From Actinomadura spongiicola (GTDB lineage: Bacteria > Actinomycetota > Actinomycetes > Streptosporangiales > Streptosporangiaceae), in assembly GCF_003432485.1 (NCBI RefSeq), contig NZ_QVNQ01000001.1, forward strand, positions 682,001-746,000: 64,000 nt of DNA, in the 5' to 3' direction. Both the position numbers and the translations under genes were made by a program. The notes under the pieces are model-generated. The model made no database searches. It worked only from the letters and a program-made list of their open reading frames with translations, and was not told the DNA's origin. Positions 51,796 to 60,236 of the stretch are shown here, one piece after another (the stretch's first letter is position 1; each line of letters starts with the position of its first letter).

Positions 51796-52500
51796 ATGAT
51801 GAACGCCAAACGACTGGGAATCGCGCTGGGTGCGGCCGTGCTCGTGCCCACCGTGGCGACGGTTGCCTACGTCGGCACCAACGGCGCCGACACGGTTAGG
51901 GCCGGCTCTGTCGCCGCCTCCGACGAAGCTCCCGAGTTCGAGCCGGTGCCCGACGCGGCGCCGCCGCCGCGGGACGTCAACCTCAAAGTGGAGACCATCA
52001 ACGGTTCAGGCTGCCCCGCCGGCACCACGAAGGTGACCCCCACGAACGACAACGCCGCGTTCACTGTCACGTACCAGAAGTACGTGGCCTGGGCCGGTGG
52101 GGACGCGCCGCCCACCGAGTTCCGGAAGAACTGCCAGATCAACGTGCACGTCGACGCCCCGAAGGGCTACACGTACGCGGTCATCGGCGTCGTGTCCCGC
52201 GGCTTCGCGCACGTGGAGCCCGGGGCCACCGCCCTGCAGAGCACGCTCTACTACTTCCAGGGCAGCTCCGGCGGGCAGACGGTCAGCCACGAGCTGGACG
52301 GCCCGTACCACGGCGCCTGGCGGTTCCGTGACCGGACCGACCCCGCCAAGCGCGAGTACGCGCCGTGTGACAAGGAACGCAACCTGAACATCAACTCGCA
52401 GCTGCGGGTCACCAAGGGCGACAGCGACAAGGCCAGTTTCATCGCGATGGAGGCCTCAAACGCCAACGCGGTCTACCACCTGACCTGGAAACGTTGCTAG
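51796..52500 (+). CDS. Secreted DUF4360 domain protein
   Basis: A 234-residue exported protein. The N-terminus has a signal peptide or anchor (RLGIALGAAVLVPTVATVAY), then a Pro/Ala-rich acidic linker and the DUF4360 domain from about residue 72: NGSGCPAGTTKVTPTNDNAA, FTVTYQKYVAW, RKNCQINVHVDAPKGYTYAV. Three Cys plus the terminal Cys probably form two disulfides. The domain is common in secreted proteins of actinomycetes, fungi and cyanobacteria; its role is unknown. ATG at 51796 or 51799. A strong terminator follows. Confidence 0.85.
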   Translation: MMNAKRLGIALGAAVLVPTVATVAYVGTNGADTVRAGSVAASDEAPEFEPVPDAAPPPRDVNLKVETINGSGCPAGTTKVTPTNDNAAFTVTYQKYVAWAGGDAPPTEFRKNCQINVHVDAPKGYTYAVIGVVSRGFAHVEPGATALQSTLYYFQGSSGGQTVSHELDGPYHGAWRFRDRTDPAKREYAPCDKERNLNINSQLRVTKGDSDKASFIAMEASNANAVYHLTWKRC

Positions 52501-52555
52501 TCGGACCTCCGTTCCAGAGCACAATGCAGCACGTGCTCGAACAATGAGGTCGAGT

Positions 52556-52589
52556 GTTCATGGGCGTCGTGAGAACGACGCCCATGAAC
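52556..52589 (+). terminator. 15-bp hairpin terminator after the DUF4360 gene
   Basis: GTTCATGGGCGTCGT pairs perfectly with ACGACGCCCATGAAC around a GAGA loop, 55 bp after the stop codon. The sequence after it is only slightly T-rich, as is usual in actinomycetes. Confidence 0.8.
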
Positions 52590-52655
52590 GCGTTTAGGCC
52601 GAATTGGTCGTCACCCGCTCACGTAGCGCAGGTGATTTCGGACATGCACATGGGA

Positions 52656-52687
52656 ACGCCCGGCCGGGGACATCCCCGGCCGGGCGT
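52656..52687 (-). terminator. 14-bp hairpin terminator after the NlpC/P60 gene
   Basis: ACGCCCGGCCGGGG (52656-52669) pairs perfectly with CCCCGGCCGGGCGT (52674-52687) around a 4-base loop, 80 bp downstream of the minus-strand gene ending at 52768. Confidence 0.75.
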
Positions 52688-52767
52688 CGCTCAGTTCGCG
52701 GCCCAGCCTGTGGCCCGTGCATTGGCCCGGTAGGGGGCTCGGCGCGGGGGCTCGGCGCGTCGGCTCG

Positions 52768-53490
52768 TCAGAGGTTCTTCGGGCGGTACGCCTTGTACTC
52801 GCTGCCCGAGGACAGGCCGTAGTCGCGCGTGCGGTAGTCGGTGCCGTACCGGCCGCGCTGCTCGTAGGCCCAGTAGGCGGTGTGGGCCTTGTTGGCCCAC
52901 TTCTCGAAGATGACGACGTGCCGGGTGGTGTTGGTGCCCTGCGCGTCCATGACGAGGTCACCCTTCTTCAGCTCAGACATCTTGATGCGTTCGGTGAGCC
53001 TCGACGACGTGAACCCGACCGTGTTCGGGCCCGGTCCGGACAGCCCCAGCGCCATCGCCACGTAGCCGGAGCAGTCGGTGCGGTAGCCCTTGTAGGTCCT
53101 GGTCTGGCTGTAGCGCACCCGGTCGTCGGTGCCCGGGTTCCAGGTCTTGGCCCGCTCGATCACCTTGTCGCGGGCGTCCTGCTCGTCGGACCGCTTCTCG
53201 GTGGGCGCCTCGGCGGGCTTCCGGGTCTTCCGGGAGGGCCGGTCGGAGCGCTCGCGGCTGTCGGCCGCCCGTCCCTCCGACGACCTGTCCTTCTTGGCGG
53301 GGGGAAGGAGTTCCGCGGCCGCGGCGGCGTCGCCGGAGCGGACGGTGGAGCGGGATTCCGAAGGGGAGCCGGAGTCGGCCAGGACCACGCCGCCCGTGAC
53401 CGTGCCGCACAGGGCGAGGCCGACGAAGGCGCCGATGGCGGCCGCGCGGGGGTTGCGGGAAAGACGGTTCTTGATGTGCTTGCCGTTCAA
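52768..53490 (-). CDS. NlpC/P60 family cell wall hydrolase
   Basis: An exported 240-residue protein. A basic N-terminus and hydrophobic AAAIGAFVGLALCGTVTGGV form the signal peptide. A long charged linker (about residues 45-105, rich in Ser, Arg, Glu and Lys) leads to the NlpC/P60-like domain, with the catalytic Cys140 in YRTDCSGYVAMALGL and His191 in TRHVVIFEKWAN. It likely cuts peptide cross-links of peptidoglycan during growth or germination. The start is a TTG at 53490, chosen because AGGAG lies at the right distance and because a c-di-AMP riboswitch ends just before it. The longer frame upstream would run through the riboswitch. Confidence 0.85.
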   Translation of the reverse strand: MNGKHIKNRLSRNPRAAAIGAFVGLALCGTVTGGVVLADSGSPSESRSTVRSGDAAAAAELLPPAKKDRSSEGRAADSRERSDRPSRKTRKPAEAPTEKRSDEQDARDKVIERAKTWNPGTDDRVRYSQTRTYKGYRTDCSGYVAMALGLSGPGPNTVGFTSSRLTERIKMSELKKGDLVMDAQGTNTTRHVVIFEKWANKAHTAYWAYEQRGRYGTDYRTRDYGLSSGSEYKAYRPKNL

Positions 53491-53506
53491 GGAGTCTCCT
53501 TGCTTC

Positions 53507-53660
53507 CAGGCGCCTACCGGGTTAGCTGACGGGTTCGGGCGTGGAAGTCGCCCTACGGCCTGGGGGCAGGCCGATTCACCCCGGTGCGAGGTATGGGTCC
53601 CCGGCTCCGCGCGTGATGGCGGACTCGGCGTTGCCGCTGCGATCCTCTGGGCACGGCGGC
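53507..53660 (-). ncRNA. ydaO-yuaA (c-di-AMP) riboswitch
   Basis: On the minus strand the leader of the NlpC/P60 gene contains the conserved blocks of this class in order: GCGGCAACGCCGAGTC, CGGGGACCCAT, GGGGTGAATC, GCCGTAGGGCGACTTC and CGCCCGAACCCGTCAGCTAA, closing CCCGGTAGGCG. In actinomycetes the element precedes Rpf, NlpC and other wall hydrolase genes and turns them off when c-di-AMP is bound. Exact ends are approximate. Confidence 0.9.
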
Positions 53661-53683
53661 CCGTCACGGAACCCTGTGTCCCG

Positions 53684-54600
53684 TGTGCGAAAGAGCGGCG
53701 CGGATGTTGTGGGCACGCCCCGTCCCGGGGTCGTGCGCGGTGAACGCGTCCTGGCTTCGCTCAGCGCCCGCACGCCTCGTCGCGTGCGCATGGCCGGGCG
53801 GACGGCCGGGTCTCGGAGGAGATCCGGACGGCAGGACGCCTGAGACGGCGCGTGGGGCGCGCCGCCACCCCACCCGACGGTGCCGGTGGGGCGATCGTGT
53901 CCAACGGACACTGCGGGGCAAAGCGCCTGGCGAGCGCCTTGGTGGGCGACAAGCTACTCCGAACGCCAATGGATGGCAAACCCCGACAAAATCATCAACG
54001 CCCCAGGTCAGCGCCACAGCGCCGGGCGGGGGCGGTCGCGGTGACGGCGAGCGGCCCGCCCGAGCCGAGGGCGCGTGTCCGCCTCGTCCCCGTCGACCTC
54101 CCGGTGGACGTTCGCGTCGACCACCCCGCCGGCGTTCGGACCGGGAACGCGCTCACATGATCGATGCTCGTCCCGTCGAAAGCGCTAGAACATTCAATCG
54201 GCATGAGGGTGGACGGTGGCCGGTGAGGTGAACCGCCCGCTGACCGACCTTGATCATTCCGCCGCGAGATCGCGCCTTGAAAAAGGAGCGTTCCAAGGGT
54301 CTGAGCTGGGGAACCAGTAGAGAGAGCGTCGCCCATCAAGGGATGGCGCATGATCGTCGCGGACCGGGGAAAGGGGCGGGGGGATGTGTTGACGCCCCGG
54401 CCGTCACTGATCAAAAAGCAACGATCTTGATCACGTTTCTGTTGCGGAGCATCTGGCCATTCTTGTCCGAGTTGTGGTGTTTTCGTAGATTCACCGGGAA
54501 ACGGGGGACCAGTTCCTCGCGGTGCCGCCTTCCGTGCACGGCCCCGAGATCCATGCCGATGACCGGGGGACGGCACCCCTATCTCCCCGAGGAGACGTCA
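53684..54600. other. Long intergenic region without a recognised gene
   Basis: About 900 bp between the riboswitch leader (minus) and the M28 peptidase (plus). Several open frames cross it but none shows family-like sequence or a good start. The part from 54400 to 54490 is AT-richer and includes TGATCA twice (54407 and 54429 area), consistent with a promoter for the peptidase. Confidence 0.5.
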
Positions 54601-55962
54601 ATGACCGAGGTCAACCGCCGTGACCTGCTGGCCGGGGTCGCGGCCTTCACCGGGTTCGCGACCGTCGCGCTGCTACCCGGTAGTGCCGCCGCCACGACCC
54701 GGCAGCGTCCCGGCGCACTGCGGCCGCCCACCCTCAGCACGGGTGACAAGGCCGTCGTCTGCCGGGTCGACGCCCGCCGGGCGCTGCGGCATCTGAAGGT
54801 GCTCAGCGACGAGATCGGCTGGCGCATCTCCGGGACCGAGTCCGAACACCGCGCCGCCAAGTACATCGCCGGGCAGCTTCGCCGCTACGGCTACGACGTC
54901 GAGCTCCAGCCCTTCCCGGTCGCCGACAAGTACCTGGCGGAGATCCGCGCCAAGGGCGAGCGGCTCTGGCAGTGCAGCGCCTCACCGCAGGGCGCCACCG
55001 GCACCGTCAAGGGCGACGTGCTGGACGTCGGCGAGGTCGTCAAGGTCCCGGACGGCGCACGCGGCAAGCTGGTCGTGTTCGACCGCATCGTCGGCAAGGA
55101 GACCGACCAGGCCAAGGCCGCCCAGGCCGCGGGTGCCAAGGCGGCGCTGCTCATCAACGGACGCTCGGTCGCCTACCCCGAGCGCAAGCCCGCCACGTTC
55201 ACCCCGACCCTGACGGAGAACGTCACGATCCCCGTGCTGGGCCTCGCCGGATACCACGGCGAACGGATCCGCGCGGGCGCCAAGCGACTGTCCTTCGAGG
55301 TCACCCATTACGCGGAGCTGACCTCCTACAACGTTCTGGCCGAGCGGAAGTCGTCCCTGCGGAACCCCGACGCCAAGACCGTCATCATCAGCGCCCACTA
55401 CGACAGCGTGCCCGGCTCGCCCGGCGCCAACGACGACGGCAGCGGAACCGTGCTCTGTCTGGAGCTGGCCCGCGTCCTGCAAAGACTGCACACCAGGCAG
55501 AACATCCGCATCTGTCTGTGGGGATCGGAAGAGTACGGCCTGATCGGCTCCAAGTACTACGTGAAGCAGCTCGACGAGGCGGGCCTGAAGAAGATCACCG
55601 GCTGCTTCCAGAACGACATGGTCGCCACCAGCCACCCGCCCGCGGAGACGTACTGGCTGCTGTCGGTGGACGGCGCCGACAACACCACCACGGCTGCGGT
55701 GAAGGCCGCCGCGACCCGGCTCGGCTATGTCGACCAGGTTCAGGGCCCCACCGCCCGGGGTTCCAGCGACCACGAGTCCTTCCACGAGCGCGGCGTCGCG
55801 GCCGGGAACTTCAGCTGGCGCGGCAACGAGGCGCCCAGCCAGCTCGAACCGTTCTACCACACCCCCGAGGACAGGATCGTCCAGAACATCAGCCTGGAGC
55901 GGCTCCAGGTGTCCCTCGAACTGATCGGCTGCGCCGCGTACGACGTGGCACTCCGTAAGTAG
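54601..55962 (+). CDS. Tat-exported M28 family aminopeptidase
   Basis: A secreted zinc metallopeptidase, 453 residues. The N-terminus has a twin-arginine motif (NRRDLLAG) and hydrophobic stretch ending PGSAAAATT. A PA-like domain (KGDVLDVGEVVKVPDGARGK, GAKAALLINGR) is inserted before the second half of the catalytic domain. Zinc and catalytic motifs: ISAHYDSVPGSPGANDDGSG, WGSEEYGLIGS, QNDMVATS and FYHTPEDRI. It probably removes N-terminal residues from peptides outside the cell. GAGGAGA precedes the ATG. It is followed by a hairpin shared with the convergent transporter gene. Confidence 0.92.
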   Translation: MTEVNRRDLLAGVAAFTGFATVALLPGSAAATTRQRPGALRPPTLSTGDKAVVCRVDARRALRHLKVLSDEIGWRISGTESEHRAAKYIAGQLRRYGYDVELQPFPVADKYLAEIRAKGERLWQCSASPQGATGTVKGDVLDVGEVVKVPDGARGKLVVFDRIVGKETDQAKAAQAAGAKAALLINGRSVAYPERKPATFTPTLTENVTIPVLGLAGYHGERIRAGAKRLSFEVTHYAELTSYNVLAERKSSLRNPDAKTVIISAHYDSVPGSPGANDDGSGTVLCLELARVLQRLHTRQNIRICLWGSEEYGLIGSKYYVKQLDEAGLKKITGCFQNDMVATSHPPAETYWLLSVDGADNTTTAAVKAAATRLGYVDQVQGPTARGSSDHESFHERGVAAGNFSWRGNEAPSQLEPFYHTPEDRIVQNISLERLQVSLELIGCAAYDVALRK

Positions 55963-55968
55963 CGAAGG

Positions 55969-56018
55969 ACGGCGCCCACGGGAGGCCGGTCGGAGGACCC
56001 GCCACCCGTGGACGCCGT
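55969..56018. terminator. Hairpin between convergent M28 peptidase and MMPL genes
   Basis: ACGGCGCCCACGGG (55969-55982) pairs with CCCGTGGACGCCGT (56005-56018), 13 of 14 positions, around a 22-base loop. It begins 6 bp after one stop and ends 11 bp before the other. Confidence 0.65.
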
Positions 56019-56029
56019 TCCCGCCCCAG

Positions 56030-58183
56030 TCAGTACCGGGGCGCCGGGGTCGTCTCGTCCCGTGGCGCCCTGCCCTGCCCCAGGTCACCGGGGGTGGCGA
56101 CGCGGCGGGGCCGGGCCAGGTGTCCCGGCCACCAGATGCGGCGCCCGACGTCCAGCGCCAGGGCGGGGACCAGCAGCGACCGGACGACGAACGTGTCGAG
56201 CAGCACCCCGACCGCGACCAGCGCGCCGAGCCCGGCCATGAAGGTGATCGGCAGGTTCATCAGCACCGAGAACGTGGCGGCGAGCACCAGTCCGGCGCTG
56301 GTGATGACGCCGCCGGTCGTGGTGAGACCGCGCAGCACGCCCGTCCGGTGGCCGGACGCGACCGTCTCCTGGCGCACCCGGTGCATGAGGAAGATGTTGT
56401 AGTCGATTCCGAGCGCCACCAGGAAGATGAACCCCAGCAGGGGCGTGGAGTTGTCGAGCGCCTCCACCCCGAGCGGCCCCTTCAGCAGCAGCCACGCGGC
56501 GCCGAGCGCGGCGAAGTACGACAGCACGATGGTCCCCAGCAGCAGCACCGGAGCGGCGACCGCGCGCAGTAGCAGGATGAGGATCGTCAACACCACCAGC
56601 AGCACCAGCGGGATCACCAGGAGCCGGTCCCGGGACGCCCCGTCGGAGCCGTCCAGCGCCTCCGCGGTGGGCCCGCCGACCACGGCGCCCGCCCCGTCGA
56701 CGTTGTGCACGGCGTCGCGCAGCCGTTCCACGGTGCGTTCGGCGGCGTCGCTGTCGGCGGCGTCCCGCAGCGTCACCGTCATCTGCACCAGCTGACCGTC
56801 CTGGGAACGGCCGGACTCCTGGACGGCGACCACCCCGGGAGTCGACCGGGCCGCGTCCGTCACCTGAGACGCCTTGGGCGCGGCGGCGATGACGTCCGCG
56901 GGTGCCGACGAGCCCGCCGGGTAGTGCGCGGCCACCAGCCGCTGACCGGCGACCGACTCGGGCACGGTACGGAACATCTCCTCCTGCGACGGGCCGATCC
57001 GCATGGCGCCCGCGATCAGACCGAGACCGACGAGCACGACGGCGGTGGCGAGCCAGATGGTGCGCGGGCGCGCGGCGATCGACGCGGCCACGCCCGCCCA
57101 GAGACGTCCCTGCTTGGCCGGTTCGCCGGGCCGGGGGACGAACGGCCAGAAGATCCATCGACCGAAGATCACCAGCAGTGCGGGCAGCAGAGTGATCATG
57201 GCGGCGAGGCCGCACAGCACACCGACGGCGCCGACGCCGCCGAGCCCGCGGCTGGAGTTGATGTCGGCGGCGAGCAGGCACAGCAGTCCCGCGACGACGG
57301 TGGCCGCGGAGGCGACGATCGCGCCCCGGGACCGGCGCAGCGCGGCGGCCATCGCCTCGTGCCGGTCGACGGTCGAGTGCAACTCCTCCCGGTAGCGGGC
57401 GATGAGGAGCAGGGCGTAGTCGGTTCCGACGCCGAACACCAGCACGGTCAGGATTCCGGCGCCCATGCCGTCCACCGGCATGTCGGCGTGCTTGCCCAGC
57501 AGGTAGATGAACGCGTTGGCCACCTGGCTCGCCAGCGCGACGCTGATCAGCGGCAGGAGCCAGATGACCGGGCTGCGGTAGGTGAGCAGCAGCAGGACCG
57601 TGACGACCGCGACGGTCGCGAGCATCAGCTTGGCGTCCAGGTCGCTGAACACCTCGACCTCGTCGGCGGCCTGCCCGGCCGGTCCGGCCACCTTCACCTG
57701 GAGCCCGGCGGGGGCGCCCGCGTGCGCCAGATCCCGGATCTCCTTGACCTTGTCGGTGAAACCGTCCTCGGTCAGCGGGACGGCGACGGTCGTCATGAGG
57801 GCCCGCCCGTCGGACGACGGACGGACGCCCGGAGCGCGCCGGTCGGCGGAGTGGGCCGCCAGGGCGTTGCGGTCCCGGTCGACCTTGGCCCGGTCGTCGG
57901 CGGTGATGCCGTCGTCGCGGACATAGACGACCACGGCGGGAATCGGCTCCTCGGAGCTGAACCGCTTGCGCAACTCGTGGTGCTCGGACGTCTCGGCGCC
58001 CCGGGCGAGGTTGAACGTCTCGTTGTCCTCGACGTCCCCGACCTTTCCGGCGAGCGGGGCGGCGGCGAAGAGGATGCCGATCCAGGCCAGGACGACCAAC
58101 CATTTGGCGCGGCGTCCGGCGGGCAGTGCGGCGACGCGGTCGAGCGCGCGGCGCGGCCCGCTTCGCGTGGCGTCGGGAAGCAT
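56030..58183 (-). CDS. MMPL family RND-type transporter
   Basis: A 717-residue membrane protein with about twelve helices in two repeats. Each repeat has a periplasmic loop domain and the proton-relay GxDY motif: VFGVGTDYALLLIARYREEL in the first and LVALGIDYNIFLMHRVRQE in the second. The first helix is LVVLAWIGILFAAAPLAG. MMPL proteins export lipids, siderophores or drugs, or give resistance; the substrate cannot be read here. AGGAAGGAAAG lies upstream of the ATG. An ArsR-type regulator gene lies upstream on the same strand. Confidence 0.92.
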   Translation of the reverse strand: MLPDATRSGPRRALDRVAALPAGRRAKWLVVLAWIGILFAAAPLAGKVGDVEDNETFNLARGAETSEHHELRKRFSSEEPIPAVVVYVRDDGITADDRAKVDRDRNALAAHSADRRAPGVRPSSDGRALMTTVAVPLTEDGFTDKVKEIRDLAHAGAPAGLQVKVAGPAGQAADEVEVFSDLDAKLMLATVAVVTVLLLLTYRSPVIWLLPLISVALASQVANAFIYLLGKHADMPVDGMGAGILTVLVFGVGTDYALLLIARYREELHSTVDRHEAMAAALRRSRGAIVASAATVVAGLLCLLAADINSSRGLGGVGAVGVLCGLAAMITLLPALLVIFGRWIFWPFVPRPGEPAKQGRLWAGVAASIAARPRTIWLATAVVLVGLGLIAGAMRIGPSQEEMFRTVPESVAGQRLVAAHYPAGSSAPADVIAAAPKASQVTDAARSTPGVVAVQESGRSQDGQLVQMTVTLRDAADSDAAERTVERLRDAVHNVDGAGAVVGGPTAEALDGSDGASRDRLLVIPLVLLVVLTILILLLRAVAAPVLLLGTIVLSYFAALGAAWLLLKGPLGVEALDNSTPLLGFIFLVALGIDYNIFLMHRVRQETVASGHRTGVLRGLTTTGGVITSAGLVLAATFSVLMNLPITFMAGLGALVAVGVLLDTFVVRSLLVPALALDVGRRIWWPGHLARPRRVATPGDLGQGRAPRDETTPAPRY

Positions 58184-58322
58184 GAAATGCTTTCCTTCCT
58201 GGGAGTACGTACCGTGAACGCACGCGGCGGCACGGTCCGTCCGGGCCCGGCGGCGTGGATGTGCCGTCCAACGCCGGGCCGCGAAGGACCGAGAACGGTC
58301 GCGTGCGGGAGTGCTTCCGGAT

Positions 58323-58352
58323 CGGGCCGTCGGGTGGCCGCCCGACGGCCCG
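58323..58352 (-). terminator. 12-bp hairpin between the small membrane protein and the MMPL gene
   Basis: CGGGCCGTCGGG pairs with CCCGACGGCCCG around a 6-base loop, 25 bp after the minus-strand stop at 58378. It suggests that the ArsR/membrane protein pair is a unit separate from the transporter. Confidence 0.6.
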
Positions 58353-58377
58353 CCCTTCTTTTCGAGGGGACGGGCGT

Positions 58378-58644
58378 TCAGTCGATCTCCCGCATCACCC
58401 TCTCGATGGACGTCATCCGCTTCTGTAGATCGGCGAGGTTCTCGCTGATCCGCAGCAGATCCTCACGCGTCTCCATCTCGGTCCTGAGGGATCGCTCGGC
58501 GAGCTTGCGGTACGCGTCCTCGCGGGCGAGCTGCACCTTGGCGCGCCAGGTCGCGAACACCTGCCAGATCAGTACGATCGCGACCGCGCCGATCACGATG
58601 AACAGCACGGCTCCAATGAGGATGCCCCAGGCGTCGTCCTCCAT
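58378..58644 (-). CDS. Small membrane protein with cytoplasmic coiled coil
   Basis: An 88-residue protein with one membrane helix (ILIGAVLFIVIGAVAIVLIW) followed by a long charged helix with heptad-like spacing (LRTEMETREDLLRISENLAD, LQKRMTSIERVMREID). No known domain is evident. Its ATG shares one base with the stop of the arsR-type gene upstream, so the two are co-expressed. It may anchor or sequester the regulator at the membrane; that is inference from the pairing. Confidence 0.8.
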   Translation of the reverse strand: MEDDAWGILIGAVLFIVIGAVAIVLIWQVFATWRAKVQLAREDAYRKLAERSLRTEMETREDLLRISENLADLQKRMTSIERVMREID

Positions 58645-59057
58645 CAGTCGCTCCTTCTACCGTCCGTGTTGCCGTCCGTGTCGCCGGTCTTGTCGCCGGT
58701 CTTGTCGACTTCGTCGCCGCCCACGCTCTTGAGGGTGAGCGTCCGCACCGATGCCTCGACCTGTTCCAGGTTCAGGTTCAGCACGAACGGCACCACCTCG
58801 AAATACCGCATCGCCTTGCCGTCCTCCGAGACCTCCAGGGAGCCGCGCACCAGCCCGGCGGTCTCCAACCTGTTCAGGTGGACCCGCAGCAGCGGTCGGC
58901 TGATCCCGACCTGGCGGGCGAGCTCGCTCACGTATCTGCGGCCCTCGCCGAGGGCGGCCAGGATCCGCAGCCGGTGCGGGCTGGCCAGGGCCGACAGCGC
59001 CCGCACCAGCTCGTCGCCCGTACCGCTCGTCAGATCGGTGTAAACGACATCATCCAT
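58644..59057 (-). CDS. ArsR-like winged-helix regulator
   Basis: A 137-residue DNA-binding protein. The ArsR winged helix spans residues 15-90: LVRALSALASPHRLRILAAL, YVSELARQVGISRPLLRVHL, NRLETAGLVRGSLEVSEDGK. The next segment (RYFEVVPFVLNLNLEQVEAS) is typical of a membrane-protein-linked ArsR subgroup. The C-terminus has a short Asp/Lys/Thr/Gly repeat (DKTGDKTGDTDGNTDG). No Cys metal site is present, so it is not a classical arsenic sensor. It is coupled to the small membrane protein. Confidence 0.85.
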   Translation of the reverse strand: MDDVVYTDLTSGTGDELVRALSALASPHRLRILAALGEGRRYVSELARQVGISRPLLRVHLNRLETAGLVRGSLEVSEDGKAMRYFEVVPFVLNLNLEQVEASVRTLTLKSVGGDEVDKTGDKTGDTDGNTDGRRSD

Positions 59058-59204
59058 GTGAAAACAAAAACTATCACGTGTCAGCTTCTGCTTGCCAGCC
59101 GAAGTCGCCCTCTTCGCGCCGGACCGGTACTACTGTGTGCATCACAGACCGGAGTCGGGTCGTGCCGCACGGTGGCACACGGATGGTGAGGGTGGTCGGC
59201 GAGG

Positions 59205-60122
59205 GTGGATGTGGACGCAGTTCAACCTGAGGGCATCCCGGCGCCGGGACGCCGCGTGCACGATCTCGCCGACAGCGGCCCCACGGTCCTGCGCATCCTG
59301 CTCGGCGGCCAGCTCCGGCGGCTGCGCGAGGCCAGAGGCATCACGCCCAAGGACGCCGGAGACGCCATCCGCGCCTCCGCCTCCAAGATCAGCCGGTTGG
59401 AGCTCGGCCGGGTCGGGTTCAAGAAGCGCGACGTCGCCGACCTGCTCACCCTGTACGGCGTGCTCGCGGAGGACGAGCGCGAGCCGCTGCTGAGCCTGGC
59501 CGAGCGGGCGAACCGGCCCGGCTGGTGGCAGCGCTACAGCGACATCCTGCCGCCGTGGTTCGAGGTCTACATCGGGTTGGAGGAGGCGGCGTCGGCGCTG
59601 CGCGTCCATGAGACGCGGTTCGTCCCCGAACTGCTCCAGACCGCCGACTACGCCCGCGCCGCGGTCGGGCTCGACCGTCCCATGGCGTCCGAGACGGAGA
59701 TCGAGCGCAGGGTGAACGTGCTGACGCGGCGGCAGCGGATCCTGCGCCGCGGGACGCCGCCGCAGCTCTGGGCGCTGGTGGACGAGGCGGCGCTGCGCCG
59801 TCCCCTCGGCGACCCGGCGATCATGCGCGCGCAGCTCGCCGCCCTGCTCGACGCGATCCGCGGCACGGACGTCACCCTCCAGATCGTGCCGCCGTCCCGT
59901 GGCGCGCTGGCGGCGATGGCCGGGCCGTTCACGATGCTGAGGTTCGCCGAGCCGAGCCTGCCGGACGTGGTGTACATGGAGCAGCTCACCAGCGCGCTCT
60001 ACCTGGACAAGGACGCCGACCTGGCCGTCTACAAGCGCCATTTGGACCGGATGTCGGTCAACGCGCTTCCTCCGGCCGCCACGGAGGAACGGCTGATGAC
60101 GCTGCTCGACGAGGTGCGTTAA
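59205..60122 (+). CDS. XRE family regulator with DUF5753 domain
   Basis: A 305-residue regulator of a type found in many copies in actinomycetes. The helix-turn-helix is at about residues 33-88 (GGQLRRLREARGITPKDAGD, ASKISRLELGRVGFKKRDVA), and the DUF5753 domain fills the rest (WWQRYSDILPPWFEVYIGLE, FVPELLQTADYARA, VYMEQLTSALYLD). Such proteins usually work with small DUF397 or DUF397-like partners in development or antibiotic control; none is adjacent here. Start GTG at 59205 or 59211, not settled. A DUF574 methyltransferase gene follows 114 bp later. Confidence 0.9.
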   Translation: MDVDAVQPEGIPAPGRRVHDLADSGPTVLRILLGGQLRRLREARGITPKDAGDAIRASASKISRLELGRVGFKKRDVADLLTLYGVLAEDEREPLLSLAERANRPGWWQRYSDILPPWFEVYIGLEEAASALRVHETRFVPELLQTADYARAAVGLDRPMASETEIERRVNVLTRRQRILRRGTPPQLWALVDEAALRRPLGDPAIMRAQLAALLDAIRGTDVTLQIVPPSRGALAAMAGPFTMLRFAEPSLPDVVYMEQLTSALYLDKDADLAVYKRHLDRMSVNALPPAATEERLMTLLDEVR

Positions 60123-60236
60123 CGTCCGGAAACGGCCGGTGTCAACTTTCTACGTCGCCGATGAACTGATTGCAGATTTCCGACGCTCCGGAGAGAATCA
60201 TGGCCTGAACTTCCGAGACGCGTGGGAGGCGAAGCC

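Noticed and set aside
53683..54231. 182-codon plus-strand frame in the long gap
   Set aside because: Composition is Pro/Arg/Gly-rich, no start signal, no domain or signal peptide.
56085..58271. Long second minus-strand frame over the MMPL gene
   Set aside because: It is Arg/Gly-rich and lacks membrane segments. The other frame has all MMPL motifs.
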